Shown here in pieces: positions 34,913-43,169 of a DNA stretch of 64,000 nt (position 1 is the stretch's first letter; every line of letters begins with the position of its first letter). Origin of the DNA: Natronoglycomyces albus. GTDB lineage: Bacteria; Actinomycetota; Actinomycetes; Mycobacteriales; Micromonosporaceae. Below the pieces are notes generated by a model that searched no databases, was not told where the DNA came from, and was given only the letters and a program-made list of their open reading frames with translations. The translations under genes and the position numbers were made by a program. The stretch is from the NCBI RefSeq assembly GCF_016925535.1, contig NZ_CP070496.1, forward strand, positions 3,348,001 through 3,412,000, read 5' to 3'.

Positions 34913-35152
34913 CTAGAAGTCGAACTCGCCGTCCTTGACGCCTTCGATGAACGCCTTCCACTCTTGGGGGGTGTAAACGATCAAGTCACCGTCGGGGTGG
35001 TGCGAATGACGGACAGCAACCCGGCCCGAACCGTCCATGAGCGGGCCAGCCTCGACACACTGGCCACCTTGGCTCTGACTCCGTGTGCTGGTCTGCCACC
35101 GGATTCCTGTCAGTTGCTCGCTAGACAGATTTCGGTTGGTTGTACCGCTCAT
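34913..35152 (-). CDS. DUF397 protein
   Basis: The product is 79 aa: LTGIRWQTSTRSQSQGGQCV, EAGPLMDGSGRVAVRHSHHP and the end TPQEWKAFIEGVKDGEFDF. Its ATG overlaps the XRE stop by one base (TGATG), so it is coupled to the regulator. It is about 60-70% similar by eye to the next DUF397 copy. Confidence 0.93.
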   Translation of the reverse strand: MSGTTNRNLSSEQLTGIRWQTSTRSQSQGGQCVEAGPLMDGSGRVAVRHSHHPDGDLIVYTPQEWKAFIEGVKDGEFDF

Positions 35153-36012
35153 CAGATTCTCTCCGCATACATCTGGATCAGGGATATCGAGTCAGCCTCT
35201 GAGAGTGCTTCCTCTTCCAAATCTTCCCATATTGACAGTACTCTGCCGATGGCGTCACCTTCGAGGTACAAGGCCCCGCCGATGGTTTCGACGTTTGCGA
35301 CATCTGGATACGGTGACGGCATCCGGTAAAACACGAAGCTTCCTGTATGGGCGGCGTGAGAACCAGACTCAGTTTTGACAACACGTACCGTAATGTTGGG
35401 TTGCTGGGCCCGCTTGATGAGGTGCTCAAACTGATCTATCATCGTCTGTCGTCCGCCGACTGGCCGCTGAAGTACGGACTCTTCGATGATGCTGGCAACC
35501 TCAAGAGGTGTCTCACCGGCGAGAGCTCTTTGGCGTTCAAGTCTGAGGTCGACCCACCTCCTCATCTGTTCAGAGGTTGTACCAGGAGCTGCACGCTTCT
35601 TCACCAGTGCTTCGGCGTAGTCGCGCGTTTGAAGCAGGCCGTGTACGACCATATGCTCATAGTTGTTCACGCAATGGGCACGGCTTTCAATCCATGGAAC
35701 ATTGATGAAGTTTTGTCCCAGATCTTCACGGTGCTGGTCCCACCAGCCCTTTTGCCAGGACTCTTCGCAGAGCTGAATCAATTCATTACGTTCCTTCTCT
35801 TCCGACACGCCGAAGAGAGACAGCAAGGCCAACAGGTCCCCGCGTCTGACAGGGAAATGCCCAGCCTCGTACCTGCTGATAGTGCCAGCGTCTCGCTGGA
35901 GATAGTCCCCAACGAATTTCAAGGACATCTTGTTGCGTTTTCGCAGTTCTCGTAGCCGGTCTCCGACCCACTGCGTGCGAAGACTCGGGCCAGGGCCTGG
36001 GTAATTTGGCAT
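35152..36012 (-). CDS. XRE regulator with DUF5753 domain
   Basis: The product is 286 aa. The helix-turn-helix is at about 15-70 (LRELRKRNKMSLKFVGDYLQ, RDAGTISRYEAGHFPVRRGD). The C-terminal DUF5753 domain follows, with MVVHGLLQTRDYAEALVKKR and DQFEHLIKRAQQPNITVRVV. In Streptomyces such regulators act with DUF397 partners in development and antibiotic control. A CTTGC-N4-GCAAG palindrome lies about 50 nt upstream, a possible autoregulatory site. It is divergent from the 36247 operon. Confidence 0.92.
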   Translation of the reverse strand: MPNYPGPGPSLRTQWVGDRLRELRKRNKMSLKFVGDYLQRDAGTISRYEAGHFPVRRGDLLALLSLFGVSEEKERNELIQLCEESWQKGWWDQHREDLGQNFINVPWIESRAHCVNNYEHMVVHGLLQTRDYAEALVKKRAAPGTTSEQMRRWVDLRLERQRALAGETPLEVASIIEESVLQRPVGGRQTMIDQFEHLIKRAQQPNITVRVVKTESGSHAAHTGSFVFYRMPSPYPDVANVETIGGALYLEGDAIGRVLSIWEDLEEEALSEADSISLIQMYAERI

Positions 36013-36060
36013 ATCTCATCCACAATTCTGTCAGCTAGACGACAAAGAAACCTGGCGAAA

Positions 36061-36074
36061 CTTGCCTAAGCAAG
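36061..36074. promoter_or_regulatory. Palindrome between XRE gene and divergent operon
   Basis: CTTGC-CTAA-GCAAG is a short perfect palindrome 49 nt upstream of the XRE start. Placement suggests an XRE operator. Confidence 0.4.
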
Positions 36075-36182
36075 ATTGCGTAGACCATTTCCGTGTGTCA
36101 TGCTATCAATCATCGTGAGAGTGACGCTACTGTCTGTGGCGGGATGTTCTGAAGGGCACCTCTTGCGAAGTTCACATAAGCC

Positions 36183-36226
36183 GACCGGGGCGGCACTGAA
36201 GTTGGTAGCTCGTTTCCGCCCCGGTC
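36183..36226 (+). promoter_or_regulatory. Leader hairpin before the 46-aa ORF
   Basis: GACCGGGGCGG (36183-36193) pairs with CCGCCCCGGTC (36216-36226), 11 bp with a 22-nt loop. It ends about 10 nt before the GGAGG box of the small gene at 36247. It could control translation or act as an attenuator for the three-gene operon. Confidence 0.5.
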
Positions 36227-36246
36227 TCTAAATTCGGAGGTAGAAC

Positions 36247-36387
36247 ATGTCTACGCCCGACCCTGTCATTATCGCCCACGATGGCGATAAACCCAAACCC
36301 GATGCGCCCGAAGACAGGGCGCAATCTGTCCACGAGGAGCAACAGCCCTCGCAGACGATCTCCCTTACTGGAGGTCGCCATGAGTGA
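36247..36387 (+). CDS. 46-aa acidic small protein
   Basis: The peptide is 46 aa and starts at ATG 36247, seven nt after a GGAGG box. It reads MSTPDPVIIAHDGDKPKPDA, then PEDRAQSVHEEQQPSQTISL and ends TGGRHE. It is acidic and Pro-rich with no membrane segment. Its end overlaps the next start by eight nt, so it is coupled to that gene. I do not recognise a family. A precursor peptide or a small regulatory protein is possible. The box, the spacing and the coupling support a real gene. Confidence 0.55.
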   Translation: MSTPDPVIIAHDGDKPKPDAPEDRAQSVHEEQQPSQTISLTGGRHE

Positions 36388-36721
36388 GGCACCGGTCTTT
36401 ACCACCGTCAGCCCAGATACTGATCTGGAACGTTCTGTGTCTGCGTCTGGGCCGAAGACAACGCCGCAGGCGGTGGTGGAGTTTCCCTTCGACAATGCGC
36501 GGTTTATGATCTCGCCACACCCAGACCAGGGCTCGGCCCTGGCGTTGCGGATGCAGGGGCAGTGCATGGCCATCAACGTGGCCACCATCTGCTTTAGACG
36601 CGGCAAAATCACCCACACCCAATGGGAAACGCCTTTCTCCGGCCGCCCACCCGCATGGCAAGAAGCACTCCTGACCCATGTGGTCGCCAACGCCGACCCG
36701 GCCCTGCGGGAGGTGGGCTAG
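36380..36721 (+). CDS. Hypothetical protein in a three-gene operon
   Basis: The product is 113 aa. ATG 36380 has GGAGG 7 nt upstream. It reads as a compact alpha/beta protein with PQAVVEFPFDNARFMISPHP and ALRMQGQCMAINVATICFRR. No family is recognised. It is followed by two nt and then the 36724 gene, so all three are one transcription unit divergent from the XRE regulator. Confidence 0.6.
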   Translation: MSEAPVFTTVSPDTDLERSVSASGPKTTPQAVVEFPFDNARFMISPHPDQGSALALRMQGQCMAINVATICFRRGKITHTQWETPFSGRPPAWQEALLTHVVANADPALREVG

Positions 36722-36723
36722 GC

Positions 36724-37098
36724 ATGGAACCAGTGCGATTCAACCGGCCCATCATCAACATGCTTAACGGGCGCATCGCCCCAGCGGGCATACACATCGC
36801 AAACGGCCCTTCCGTTCTCGACCAGTGGGGAGCGCACATGGAACCCGGAAAATACTACGGACGTTTCTTGTCCGAGGGGACCTACTTCTACCTATACGGC
36901 TCCTGGAGAGGTGACTCGATCTCCATCCACCGCGAGGACAACCGCGACGCGGAACCCTACGCCCGCGTCTACCTCACCCCCCGGGGTGGATGGTGGATGC
37001 AACCCTACGTATGGGGCGCCAAAGCCGTCGGCCTAACCAGGCTAAATGACAACTTCCAAGCCTATATCAGCCAACACCCAGAACTAGGCAACCTGTAG
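36724..37098 (+). CDS. Hypothetical protein, Tyr/Trp-rich
   Basis: The product is 124 aa. It begins MEPVRFNRPIINMLNGRIAP and has many aromatic residues (KYYGRFLSEGTYFYLYGSWR and TPRGGWWMQPYVWGAKAVGL). No signal or membrane segment is visible. The family is unknown. It is the last gene of the small operon. Confidence 0.6.
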   Translation: MEPVRFNRPIINMLNGRIAPAGIHIANGPSVLDQWGAHMEPGKYYGRFLSEGTYFYLYGSWRGDSISIHREDNRDAEPYARVYLTPRGGWWMQPYVWGAKAVGLTRLNDNFQAYISQHPELGNL

Positions 37099-37197
37099 CG
37101 CGCACAGGCAGCCATAAACCACAACGAAGCCACAATCGAATTCAAGAATTCAATCGCACAACCGCATAGCCACACAACTAAACAGCCTCACAACCAC

Positions 37198-37299
37198 GAG
37201 GCTTCTGCGAAAAAACACTTTTCGGCGTTCTTGTCGGCTCGTTTAGGAGCGTAAACTTCGCCTCCTGCGGCCTTGAAAATACACTCTTGCAGAAGCCTC
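37198..37299 (+). repeat. 100-bp palindromic repeat family B, copy 1
   Basis: The ends are inverted repeats (GAGGCTTCTGC/GCAGAAGCCTC). The body matches the copy at 55653-55752 in the opposite orientation, best in the block GTAAACTTCGCCTCCTGCGG then CCTTGAA. Both flanks carry CAC, a possible 3-bp target duplication. No coding capacity. Confidence 0.75.
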
Positions 37300-37542
37300 C
37301 ACATAACTACACTTTTGGCTGTAGTGGGGGTGGCCCTGGCGCGGCAGCTGCGCGTCGGTCTAGATGGCCCTCACCCAACGGCACCGATCCCCGTTGGCGT
37401 GGAGACGACGAGACCCCCAACGAGTGCGATGTATCTAGAGCATCCGCACCATCGGGATTCCTCGACGGAGCGCACCGCAGCACCACCAGGCGCGCGGCAG
37501 CCACTCCACGACCAACGGGTCACAACTTCCTTAACTACTAAA

Positions 37543-37583
37543 AGGAAGACACCTTCGGCGACAGTTGCCGAAGGTGTCTTCCT
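37543..37583. terminator. Terminator downstream of acetoacetyl-CoA synthetase
   Basis: A perfect 17-bp stem (AGGAAGACACCTTCGGC and its complement) with a 7-nt loop lies about 60 nt after the minus-strand stop. An AAAA run on the plus strand gives TTTT on the minus strand. Confidence 0.82.
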
Positions 37584-37645
37584 ATATCTAAACAGCCTCG
37601 TTGCCACTTCCGGGGAAACTGTCTACCTCTAGGGAAGCTAGGTAG

Positions 37646-39580
37646 TTACTTCTTGTCTGGAAAGAAGTCCCGCAAAGCGTCCGGGTTGGCAAGCGAATCC
37701 ATCGACACCGCTTCCTCGGGTGGCGTGCCCAGCAGAATCTTCTTCACCGGAACCTCGACCTTCTTGCCCGAGAGCGTGCGCGGAATCGCGTTCACCTGCT
37801 CAATGCGGTCCGGCAAGTGGCGCGGAGACAGGTTGTTCTTAAGGTTCGCCCGAATCGACTTCTCCAAGTCGTCGGTCAACGTCGCCCCATCAGCCAACGC
37901 CACGAACAACACCAAGTCGTCGGCGTCGTCCTCGGTGAAGTGAACGACCAGCGAATCGGCGACCTCGTCGATGTTCTCCACCACCGCATAGAACTCTGCG
38001 GTGCCCATCCGCACGCCGCCCCGGTTGAGGGTGGCATCGGATCGGCCACTGATGACGCAGCTGCCGCGCTCGGTGATGGTGATCCAGTCCCCGTGCCGCC
38101 AGATACCGGGGAAGTCCAGGTAGTAGGTCGTCTCGTACATGAGCCCCTGCGCGTCGCCCCACAGCCCGACCGGCATACACGGCATGGGCTTGGTGATGAC
38201 CAGTTCGCCTTCGCGCCCGATGCCGGGGTCTCCTACGGAGTCATAGGATTCGACGCGGGCGCCCAGGCAGCGGGCCGAGATCTCGCCGCGCCAGACGGGC
38301 ACCGTGGGCGCACCGCCAACGAAGCCAGTGCACAGGTCGGTTCCGCCGGAGATGGATTGCAATTGCGCGGTCTGCGTGATGTGTGAATACACGTAGTCGA
38401 AACCGTCAGCCGGCAGCGGGGCACCGGTGGAGCCAATGCCATGCAGTTTGGACAGATCGGCAATGTCCTTGGGGGTGACCTCAGCTTTACGGCACGCCAT
38501 GAGGTAGGGGGCCGAGGTACCGAAAAAAGTGGTGCCGGATTCTTCGACCAGCTCCCACATGTTCGTGACCGTGGGCGCTCCATCGAACATGACCATCCCG
38601 GAGCCGACCAGCAGGCTGGAGACTTGATAGTTCCACATCATCCACCCGGTGGTGGTGAACCAGAAGAACAAGTCCCCAGGCCCGAGGTTGTGATGCAGCC
38701 CCAAGGCCTTGGCGTGTTCGAGGATGATGCCACCGTGCGAGTGAATGATGGCTTTGGGAAGTCCAGTGGTGCCCGAGGAGAACAGCACATACAGCGGGTG
38801 CTCGAACGTCAATTCGGCGAACTCCAGCGGCCCGGCTTCGCTTAGCAACTGGTCCCAGGTGGAGCCGCCATCGGGAACCTCTGAGGTCAGGTAGGGCAGG
38901 TGGACGACGTGTTGCAGACCGGGCAGTCCGGCTTTGACCTCCGCGACCTGGTCGACGCGGCTGATGTCCTTGCGTCCGTAGCGGTATCCGTCGACGGTAA
39001 CGAGGACCTTCGGTTCGATCTGCTGGATGCGGTCGAGCACCGCCCGCGGCCCGAACTCGGGCGCACAACTGGAGAACACAGCTCCCAGCGACGCCGAGGC
39101 TAGCAGCAAAACGAGAGTTTCGGGGATGTTGGGCATCCAGGCGGCCACGCGGTCGCCACGGTCGACGCCCAATTTCTTGAGGCCGGTGCGGCAGCGGGCG
39201 ACGGCGTCGCGCAGCTCGGCAAGCGTCCACTCTTCTGCTTCGCGGGTGTCGGAGTAGGACTTGATGATGACGTCGTCATCGGCGACACCAGGTGCGGCGA
39301 GCATGTTCTTGGCGTAATTGACCGACTGGTCGGGAAACCACACGGGGAAGGGCATAGTTTCGTCGGTGAGGACGCGGTGATCGGCGACTGGCTCACCAAT
39401 ATGGAAGTACTCCCAAATGGAGCCCCAGAACGGGCCGATCTGGTCGACAGAGTATTGCCACAGGGCCGGGTAGCTGGTGAGGTCTGTACCAGCTCGCTTC
39501 GAGAGCCATTGGCTATATCTGCCAATGTTTGTGGTTTCGGCTGCATCGGATGGCGGTATCCACAGAACCTCAGTAGTCAC
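37646..39580 (-). CDS. Acetoacetyl-CoA synthetase (acetoacetate-CoA ligase)
   Basis: The product is 644 aa from GTG 39580, chosen because GGAGGC lies 4-9 nt upstream; upstream ATGs would add 14 residues without family match. The adenylate-forming motif is YVLFSSGTTGLPKAIIHSHG, with A8-type GRSDATLNRGGVRMGTAEFY and a C-terminal NAIPRTLSGKKVEVPVKKIL carrying the catalytic Lys. The N-terminus FPVWFPDQSVNYAKNML matches acetoacetyl-CoA synthetases rather than acetyl-CoA synthetases. It activates acetoacetate with ATP and CoA, feeding ketone bodies or leucine breakdown into metabolism. It stands alone. Confidence 0.92.
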   Translation of the reverse strand: MTTEVLWIPPSDAAETTNIGRYSQWLSKRAGTDLTSYPALWQYSVDQIGPFWGSIWEYFHIGEPVADHRVLTDETMPFPVWFPDQSVNYAKNMLAAPGVADDDVIIKSYSDTREAEEWTLAELRDAVARCRTGLKKLGVDRGDRVAAWMPNIPETLVLLLASASLGAVFSSCAPEFGPRAVLDRIQQIEPKVLVTVDGYRYGRKDISRVDQVAEVKAGLPGLQHVVHLPYLTSEVPDGGSTWDQLLSEAGPLEFAELTFEHPLYVLFSSGTTGLPKAIIHSHGGIILEHAKALGLHHNLGPGDLFFWFTTTGWMMWNYQVSSLLVGSGMVMFDGAPTVTNMWELVEESGTTFFGTSAPYLMACRKAEVTPKDIADLSKLHGIGSTGAPLPADGFDYVYSHITQTAQLQSISGGTDLCTGFVGGAPTVPVWRGEISARCLGARVESYDSVGDPGIGREGELVITKPMPCMPVGLWGDAQGLMYETTYYLDFPGIWRHGDWITITERGSCVISGRSDATLNRGGVRMGTAEFYAVVENIDEVADSLVVHFTEDDADDLVLFVALADGATLTDDLEKSIRANLKNNLSPRHLPDRIEQVNAIPRTLSGKKVEVPVKKILLGTPPEEAVSMDSLANPDALRDFFPDKK

Positions 39581-39767
39581 TTTGCCTCCCATATCTCTCC
39601 ACTCCGCTGTGGCATATAGCACTCATCGTGCCCTATCTAGGGGTGCGATTCGGCGGCAGGGTCAGGGGTTTTCCAATCGATCACACGCCCGAGAGTGAGC
39701 TGCGTTTGCCGCCAGCACCGTCGCACGAGCCCTGCCCCATGCCACCATCGACACCTGGTAATCAAAC

Positions 39768-39946
39768 GCATACTTTCCCTTGCCGCCCAGTGGCAATACC
39801 AAGGGGCCGGAGAGCAAGGCCCGATTTCTGCCCGTTATTGCCTTTTAATCCAAGGATCTTGCGCTAGCTGGAATGTCTATCTCATGATGTGGAATAAGGA
39901 GGGCGCAGATGCACTACCGGCCCCCACGGCAAAAAATTGACACCCT
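39768..39946. other. Intergenic region sharing short blocks with 42.7-42.9 kb
   Basis: Blocks GCATACTTTCCCTTGCC (39768-39784) and TGACACCCT (39938-39946) recur upstream of the next protease gene at 42710-42726 and 42854-42862. No gene is visible in 39581-40185. The shared blocks suggest that the upstream non-coding part was duplicated with the gene. Confidence 0.5.
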
Positions 39947-40185
39947 CTGAGGTCGCCCGCTCACCAGCGCCCTCCCTTGGGATCGTCCCACCACCCTCGG
40001 GGACTCCTGAATATTTCCCCACCAACTGCGGACGACATGAATACTGGCATCCATTCGCATCGACCTTCATCAATGTCGCCAGATCAGCGCCATCAATGCC
40101 CTGCGCCAACCCTTGCCTTCTATTTTAATCCCCACGGCACATTTCCTCACCTTTAAAAAGTTGGGACATAAGACCAATTTTAATG

Positions 40186-40241
40186 TTTACTCCTCCTGAT
40201 CTGACTCATAAACTTCCGCAGAGATTCATAAACGTGAATCT
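40186..40241 (+). promoter_or_regulatory. Subtilase promoter with 5'-terminal hairpin, site 1
   Basis: TTTACT (40186-40191), 17 bp, TAAACT (40209-40214), then 7 nt and the hairpin AGATTCA/TGAATCT (40222-40228, 40235-40241, 6-nt loop). Start of transcription should be at about 40221, so the hairpin begins the mRNA. The 5' UTR would be about 185 nt. Confidence 0.75.
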
Positions 40242-40405
40242 GGTTCAACAAAGACACTGCTGCCGTAACCCCTATTTTGAGGCGTGGCCAACTTTGCAAA
40301 CCGACTTCGGCGGAGACCATTCTCTGATCCCCGCCGTTGGGCAAAGACAACCCCGCCTCGCCCGATAACCCACGGCCGCAGGACATTTAGAGGAGAACCC
40401 AGCAC

Positions 40406-42241
40406 ATGAGTAACAAAACATCCCTCCGCCAGCGGCTGCTAGCCGTCGGCTCGGCCGGGGCAATAGCGGCGGGCGCATTCGCCCTCGCGACCTCGCCAGC
40501 CCACGCCGAGGGCAACATCCTCGGCACCGACAACCCCGATGCCATCGAAGGCAGCTACATCGTCGTCCTCAACGAGAGCGAATTCTCCGCCCAGAGCGTC
40601 AACTCTCTGGCCACCAGCTACGACGCGACCGTCACTGCCGAGTGGGACCTCATCGACGGCTTTGCCGCCGAACTATCCGAGGCCGACGCCAAGAAACTGG
40701 CAGCCGACCCGGCGGTCAAGTACGTGGAACAAAACGCCGAAGTCAGTATCACCCAGGCAGGCGAGCAGCCAAACCCGCCAGCCTGGGGCATCGACCGCAT
40801 CGACCAGCGCTCACTTCCGCTGGACGATCTGTATGCCTACCCCAACACCGGCGCAGGCGTCACCATCTACGTGCTCGACACCGGCATCAACCTGACTCAC
40901 GAAGAGTTCACCGGACGCCTAGTACAAGGGCACGATGTGATCTCCCCCGGTGGCAACGCCAACGACTGCCACGGTCACGGCACCCACGTGGCAGGTTCGG
41001 CGGCTGGCACCCGCACCGGCGTGGCAAAGGAAGCCAGCCTGTCGCCGGTCCGCGTTCTCGACTGCAACGGTTCAGGCGCATGGGACGGCATCATCAGTGG
41101 CATCCAGTGGGCCACCGACGACATGAGCGGTCCGTCCGTGGCGAACATGAGCCTCGGCGGCGGCTACATTCAGTCGGTCAACGACGCGGTCAACGCCTCG
41201 TCCCGCGCCGGATTGACCCACGTGGTCGCCTCCGGCAACAACAACGCCGACGCCTGTAACTACTCTCCAGCCTCGGCCTCGGGAGCCATCACCGTCAACT
41301 CTTCGAATAGCCGCGACGCCAAGTCCAGCTTCTCGAACTTTGGAAGCCGCTGCACCGACCTGTACGCCCCCGGTGAGGCAATCTACGGGCCCTGGATCGG
41401 CGGCAACAACCGCTACAACTCCATTAGCGGCACGTCGATGGCCTCCCCGCACGTAGCGGGAGCGGCTGCTCTTTACTTGGCCGCCAACAACGGAGCGAGC
41501 CCCGAGCAGATTCGCAATGCCATCAACGGTAACGCCACCGAAGGTGTCATCTCGAACCCCAATGGAGACAACCTGCTGCTATACGTTGGCTTTATTGGCG
41601 GCGGCGACCCGGTCGACGGTTTCCGCGTCTCGGTGAGCCCCGATAGCGGCCATGTCGACGCTGGTGAATCCATTAGCGCGACCGTTCAGACCGAAACCAC
41701 CTCTGGCGACGCTCAGGAAGTCACCTTGTCGTACTCCGGTGCCGGTGAGGATGTCACGGTCGAATTCGCCGAGGACACCCTCACCACTGGTGAATCCACT
41801 GAGGTCACCTTTAGCGCCTCGGCCGATGCCGCTGACGCCGTCTATGACATCACCGTCACCGCATCGGGAAGCGTGGACCGCAGCGCGAGCTACACCCTCA
41901 GCGTGGGCGATGAGCCGGAACCTCCGGCTTGCTACGGCGAGAACAACTCGGCCCAGCCCATCCAGTTCGGCTGGATGACCACGTCGAACCTGAGTGTCGA
42001 ATGTGGCGACAAGTCCGGATCGGTGACCGTTGAGATCGACGTGAACCACAGCCAGTCGGCGGACTTGTGGTACATGCTGGTGGCTCCCAACGGCCAGACC
42101 TACACCCTGAAGAACGTCGGTCAACCCGACTCGGGTTCATACACGGTGAACGTCGGTGGAATCTCGGGCAACTACACGTTGCAGATTTTCAACCTGAGCT
42201 TCAGCGATGGAACTCTCAACGGCTGGTCCGTAGAAGGTTAG
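40406..42241 (+). CDS. Secreted subtilase with P-domain, protease A
   Basis: The product is 611 aa with GAGGAG upstream. Domains: signal peptide (1-34, cut after AHA), I9 propeptide (about 35-115, ending [12 protein letters not shown]), S8 catalytic domain with Asp 158, His 191, oxyanion Asn 278 and Ser 344 ([12 protein letters not shown]), an Ig-like segment (about 400-500), and a C-terminal P-domain ending [10 protein letters not shown]. The catalytic domain resembles proteinase K-type (S8A) enzymes. It is probably an exported protease that cleaves itself free of the propeptide. The P-domain may act in stability or substrate binding. Terminators follow at 42273 and 42643. Confidence 0.93.
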   Translation: MSNKTSLRQRLLAVGSAGAIAAGAFALATSPAHAEGNILGTDNPDAIEGSYIVVLNESEFSAQSVNSLATSYDATVTAEWDLIDGFAAELSEADAKKLAADPAVKYVEQNAEVSITQAGEQPNPPAWGIDRIDQRSLPLDDLYAYPNTGAGVTIYVLDTGINLTHEEFTGRLVQGHDVISPGGNANDCHGHGTHVAGSAAGTRTGVAKEASLSPVRVLDCNGSGAWDGIISGIQWATDDMSGPSVANMSLGGGYIQSVNDAVNASSRAGLTHVVASGNNNADACNYSPASASGAITVNSSNSRDAKSSFSNFGSRCTDLYAPGEAIYGPWIGGNNRYNSISGTSMASPHVAGAAALYLAANNGASPEQIRNAINGNATEGVISNPNGDNLLLYVGFIGGGDPVDGFRVSVSPDSGHVDAGESISATVQTETTSGDAQEVTLSYSGAGEDVTVEFAEDTLTTGESTEVTFSASADAADAVYDITVTASGSVDRSASYTLSVGDEPEPPACYGENNSAQPIQFGWMTTSNLSVECGDKSGSVTVEIDVNHSQSADLWYMLVAPNGQTYTLKNVGQPDSGSYTVNVGGISGNYTLQIFNLSFSDGTLNGWSVEG

Positions 42242-42272
42242 CCTTCCGCTCTGCGGGAGAAGCGCCCCTCAC

Positions 42273-42312
42273 CTCTGGGTTGCTTCGCACCAAAGTGTGA
42301 AGCAACCCAGAG
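42273..42312 (+). terminator. Hairpin after protease A
   Basis: An 18-nt stem (CTCTGGGTTGCTTCGCAC with one mismatch) and a 4-nt loop lie 32 nt after the stop codon. It lacks a T tract. Confidence 0.6.
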
Positions 42313-42642
42313 CGCTGAGGTTTCTCCACAGAGTTGAGGCCAGCGTAAGAGACGAGAGATCAAGCCCACGGCCAACACCGGGGTCCGGTGTATTCCGCGT
42401 GGCTACAGTGTCAAGACCGTCTAGTCGCCAGACCACCGGTAATTTTGCCGACGGCCAACTCTGACTCGTTTCAGGGGCCCGGCAATGGGAGGTTCCGGTG
42501 GTAGGTCGATTCGATAATGCGGTGTCATCGCCGGCCTTCGGAGGAATGGCCAGATACGCACTGTCTTGTCTCATAACGGCCTTGTGTCGCCACCGACCAC
42601 GCGAGAACGTATCGGGTTGACCCACCGGCAGGATCTCTTCTG

Positions 42643-42676
42643 GCCCCCATCACCTACAGACGCGGGTGATGGGGGC
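42643..42676 (+). terminator. Second terminator after protease A
   Basis: Stem GCCCCCATCAC/GTGATGGGGGC with a 12-nt loop and TTCATC following. The same 11-bp stem sequence is used 311 nt after the next protease gene. Confidence 0.65.
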
Positions 42677-42975
42677 TTCATCATGCCCAAGATTCGTACG
42701 AGCGCTCGTGCATACTTTCCCTTGCCACCCCCGCGAACCGTGCGGGGCTGGCCCCATGCGGGCCATTTCTCCCCCATATTTACCTTGTGATCGAAGGCGC
42801 ATGAGAATCGAAGGACAAACGCCAAAACCTTCATTCCAGCCGAAGAAAACGGCTGACACCCTATCTGCGTCCATCGGATTTTGGCCGCACCACTGGACCC
42901 TATGACCTTTCTTTCAAAGGCTAGAACTTTTGGCAGCGCCTGAAAGTTAGTTTTGTCAGTACGCACATCGAAACA

Positions 42976-43032
42976 TTTACATTTCGCCGTATCGAGGCTT
43001 ATGGTTCCGCACAGATTCACAGTCATGAATCT
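42976..43032 (+). promoter_or_regulatory. Subtilase promoter with 5'-terminal hairpin, site 2
   Basis: TTTACA (42976-42981), 18 bp, TATGGT (43000-43005), 7 nt, then AGATTCA (43013-43019) and TGAATCT (43026-43032) with a 6-nt loop. The 5' UTR to ATG 43170 is about 158 nt. Confidence 0.72.
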
Positions 43033-43169
43033 AATTCATATAAATTCCCTGTCGCCGTACCCCGATCGGTCGACTAAAGCTGGTTCGCCAACCCCGGTCA
43101 TCTCCGAATGACAAGGGCGGACCCACTTGAAGCGACACGGTGGCAGGACATTCAAGGGAGCACCTCTCT

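Larger units (their letters stand above)
37099..37645. other. Non-coding stretch holding a repeat and a terminator
   Basis: This 547-nt stretch contains the palindromic repeat at 37198-37299 and the terminator at 37543-37583. I see no credible gene in the rest. Confidence 0.5.
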
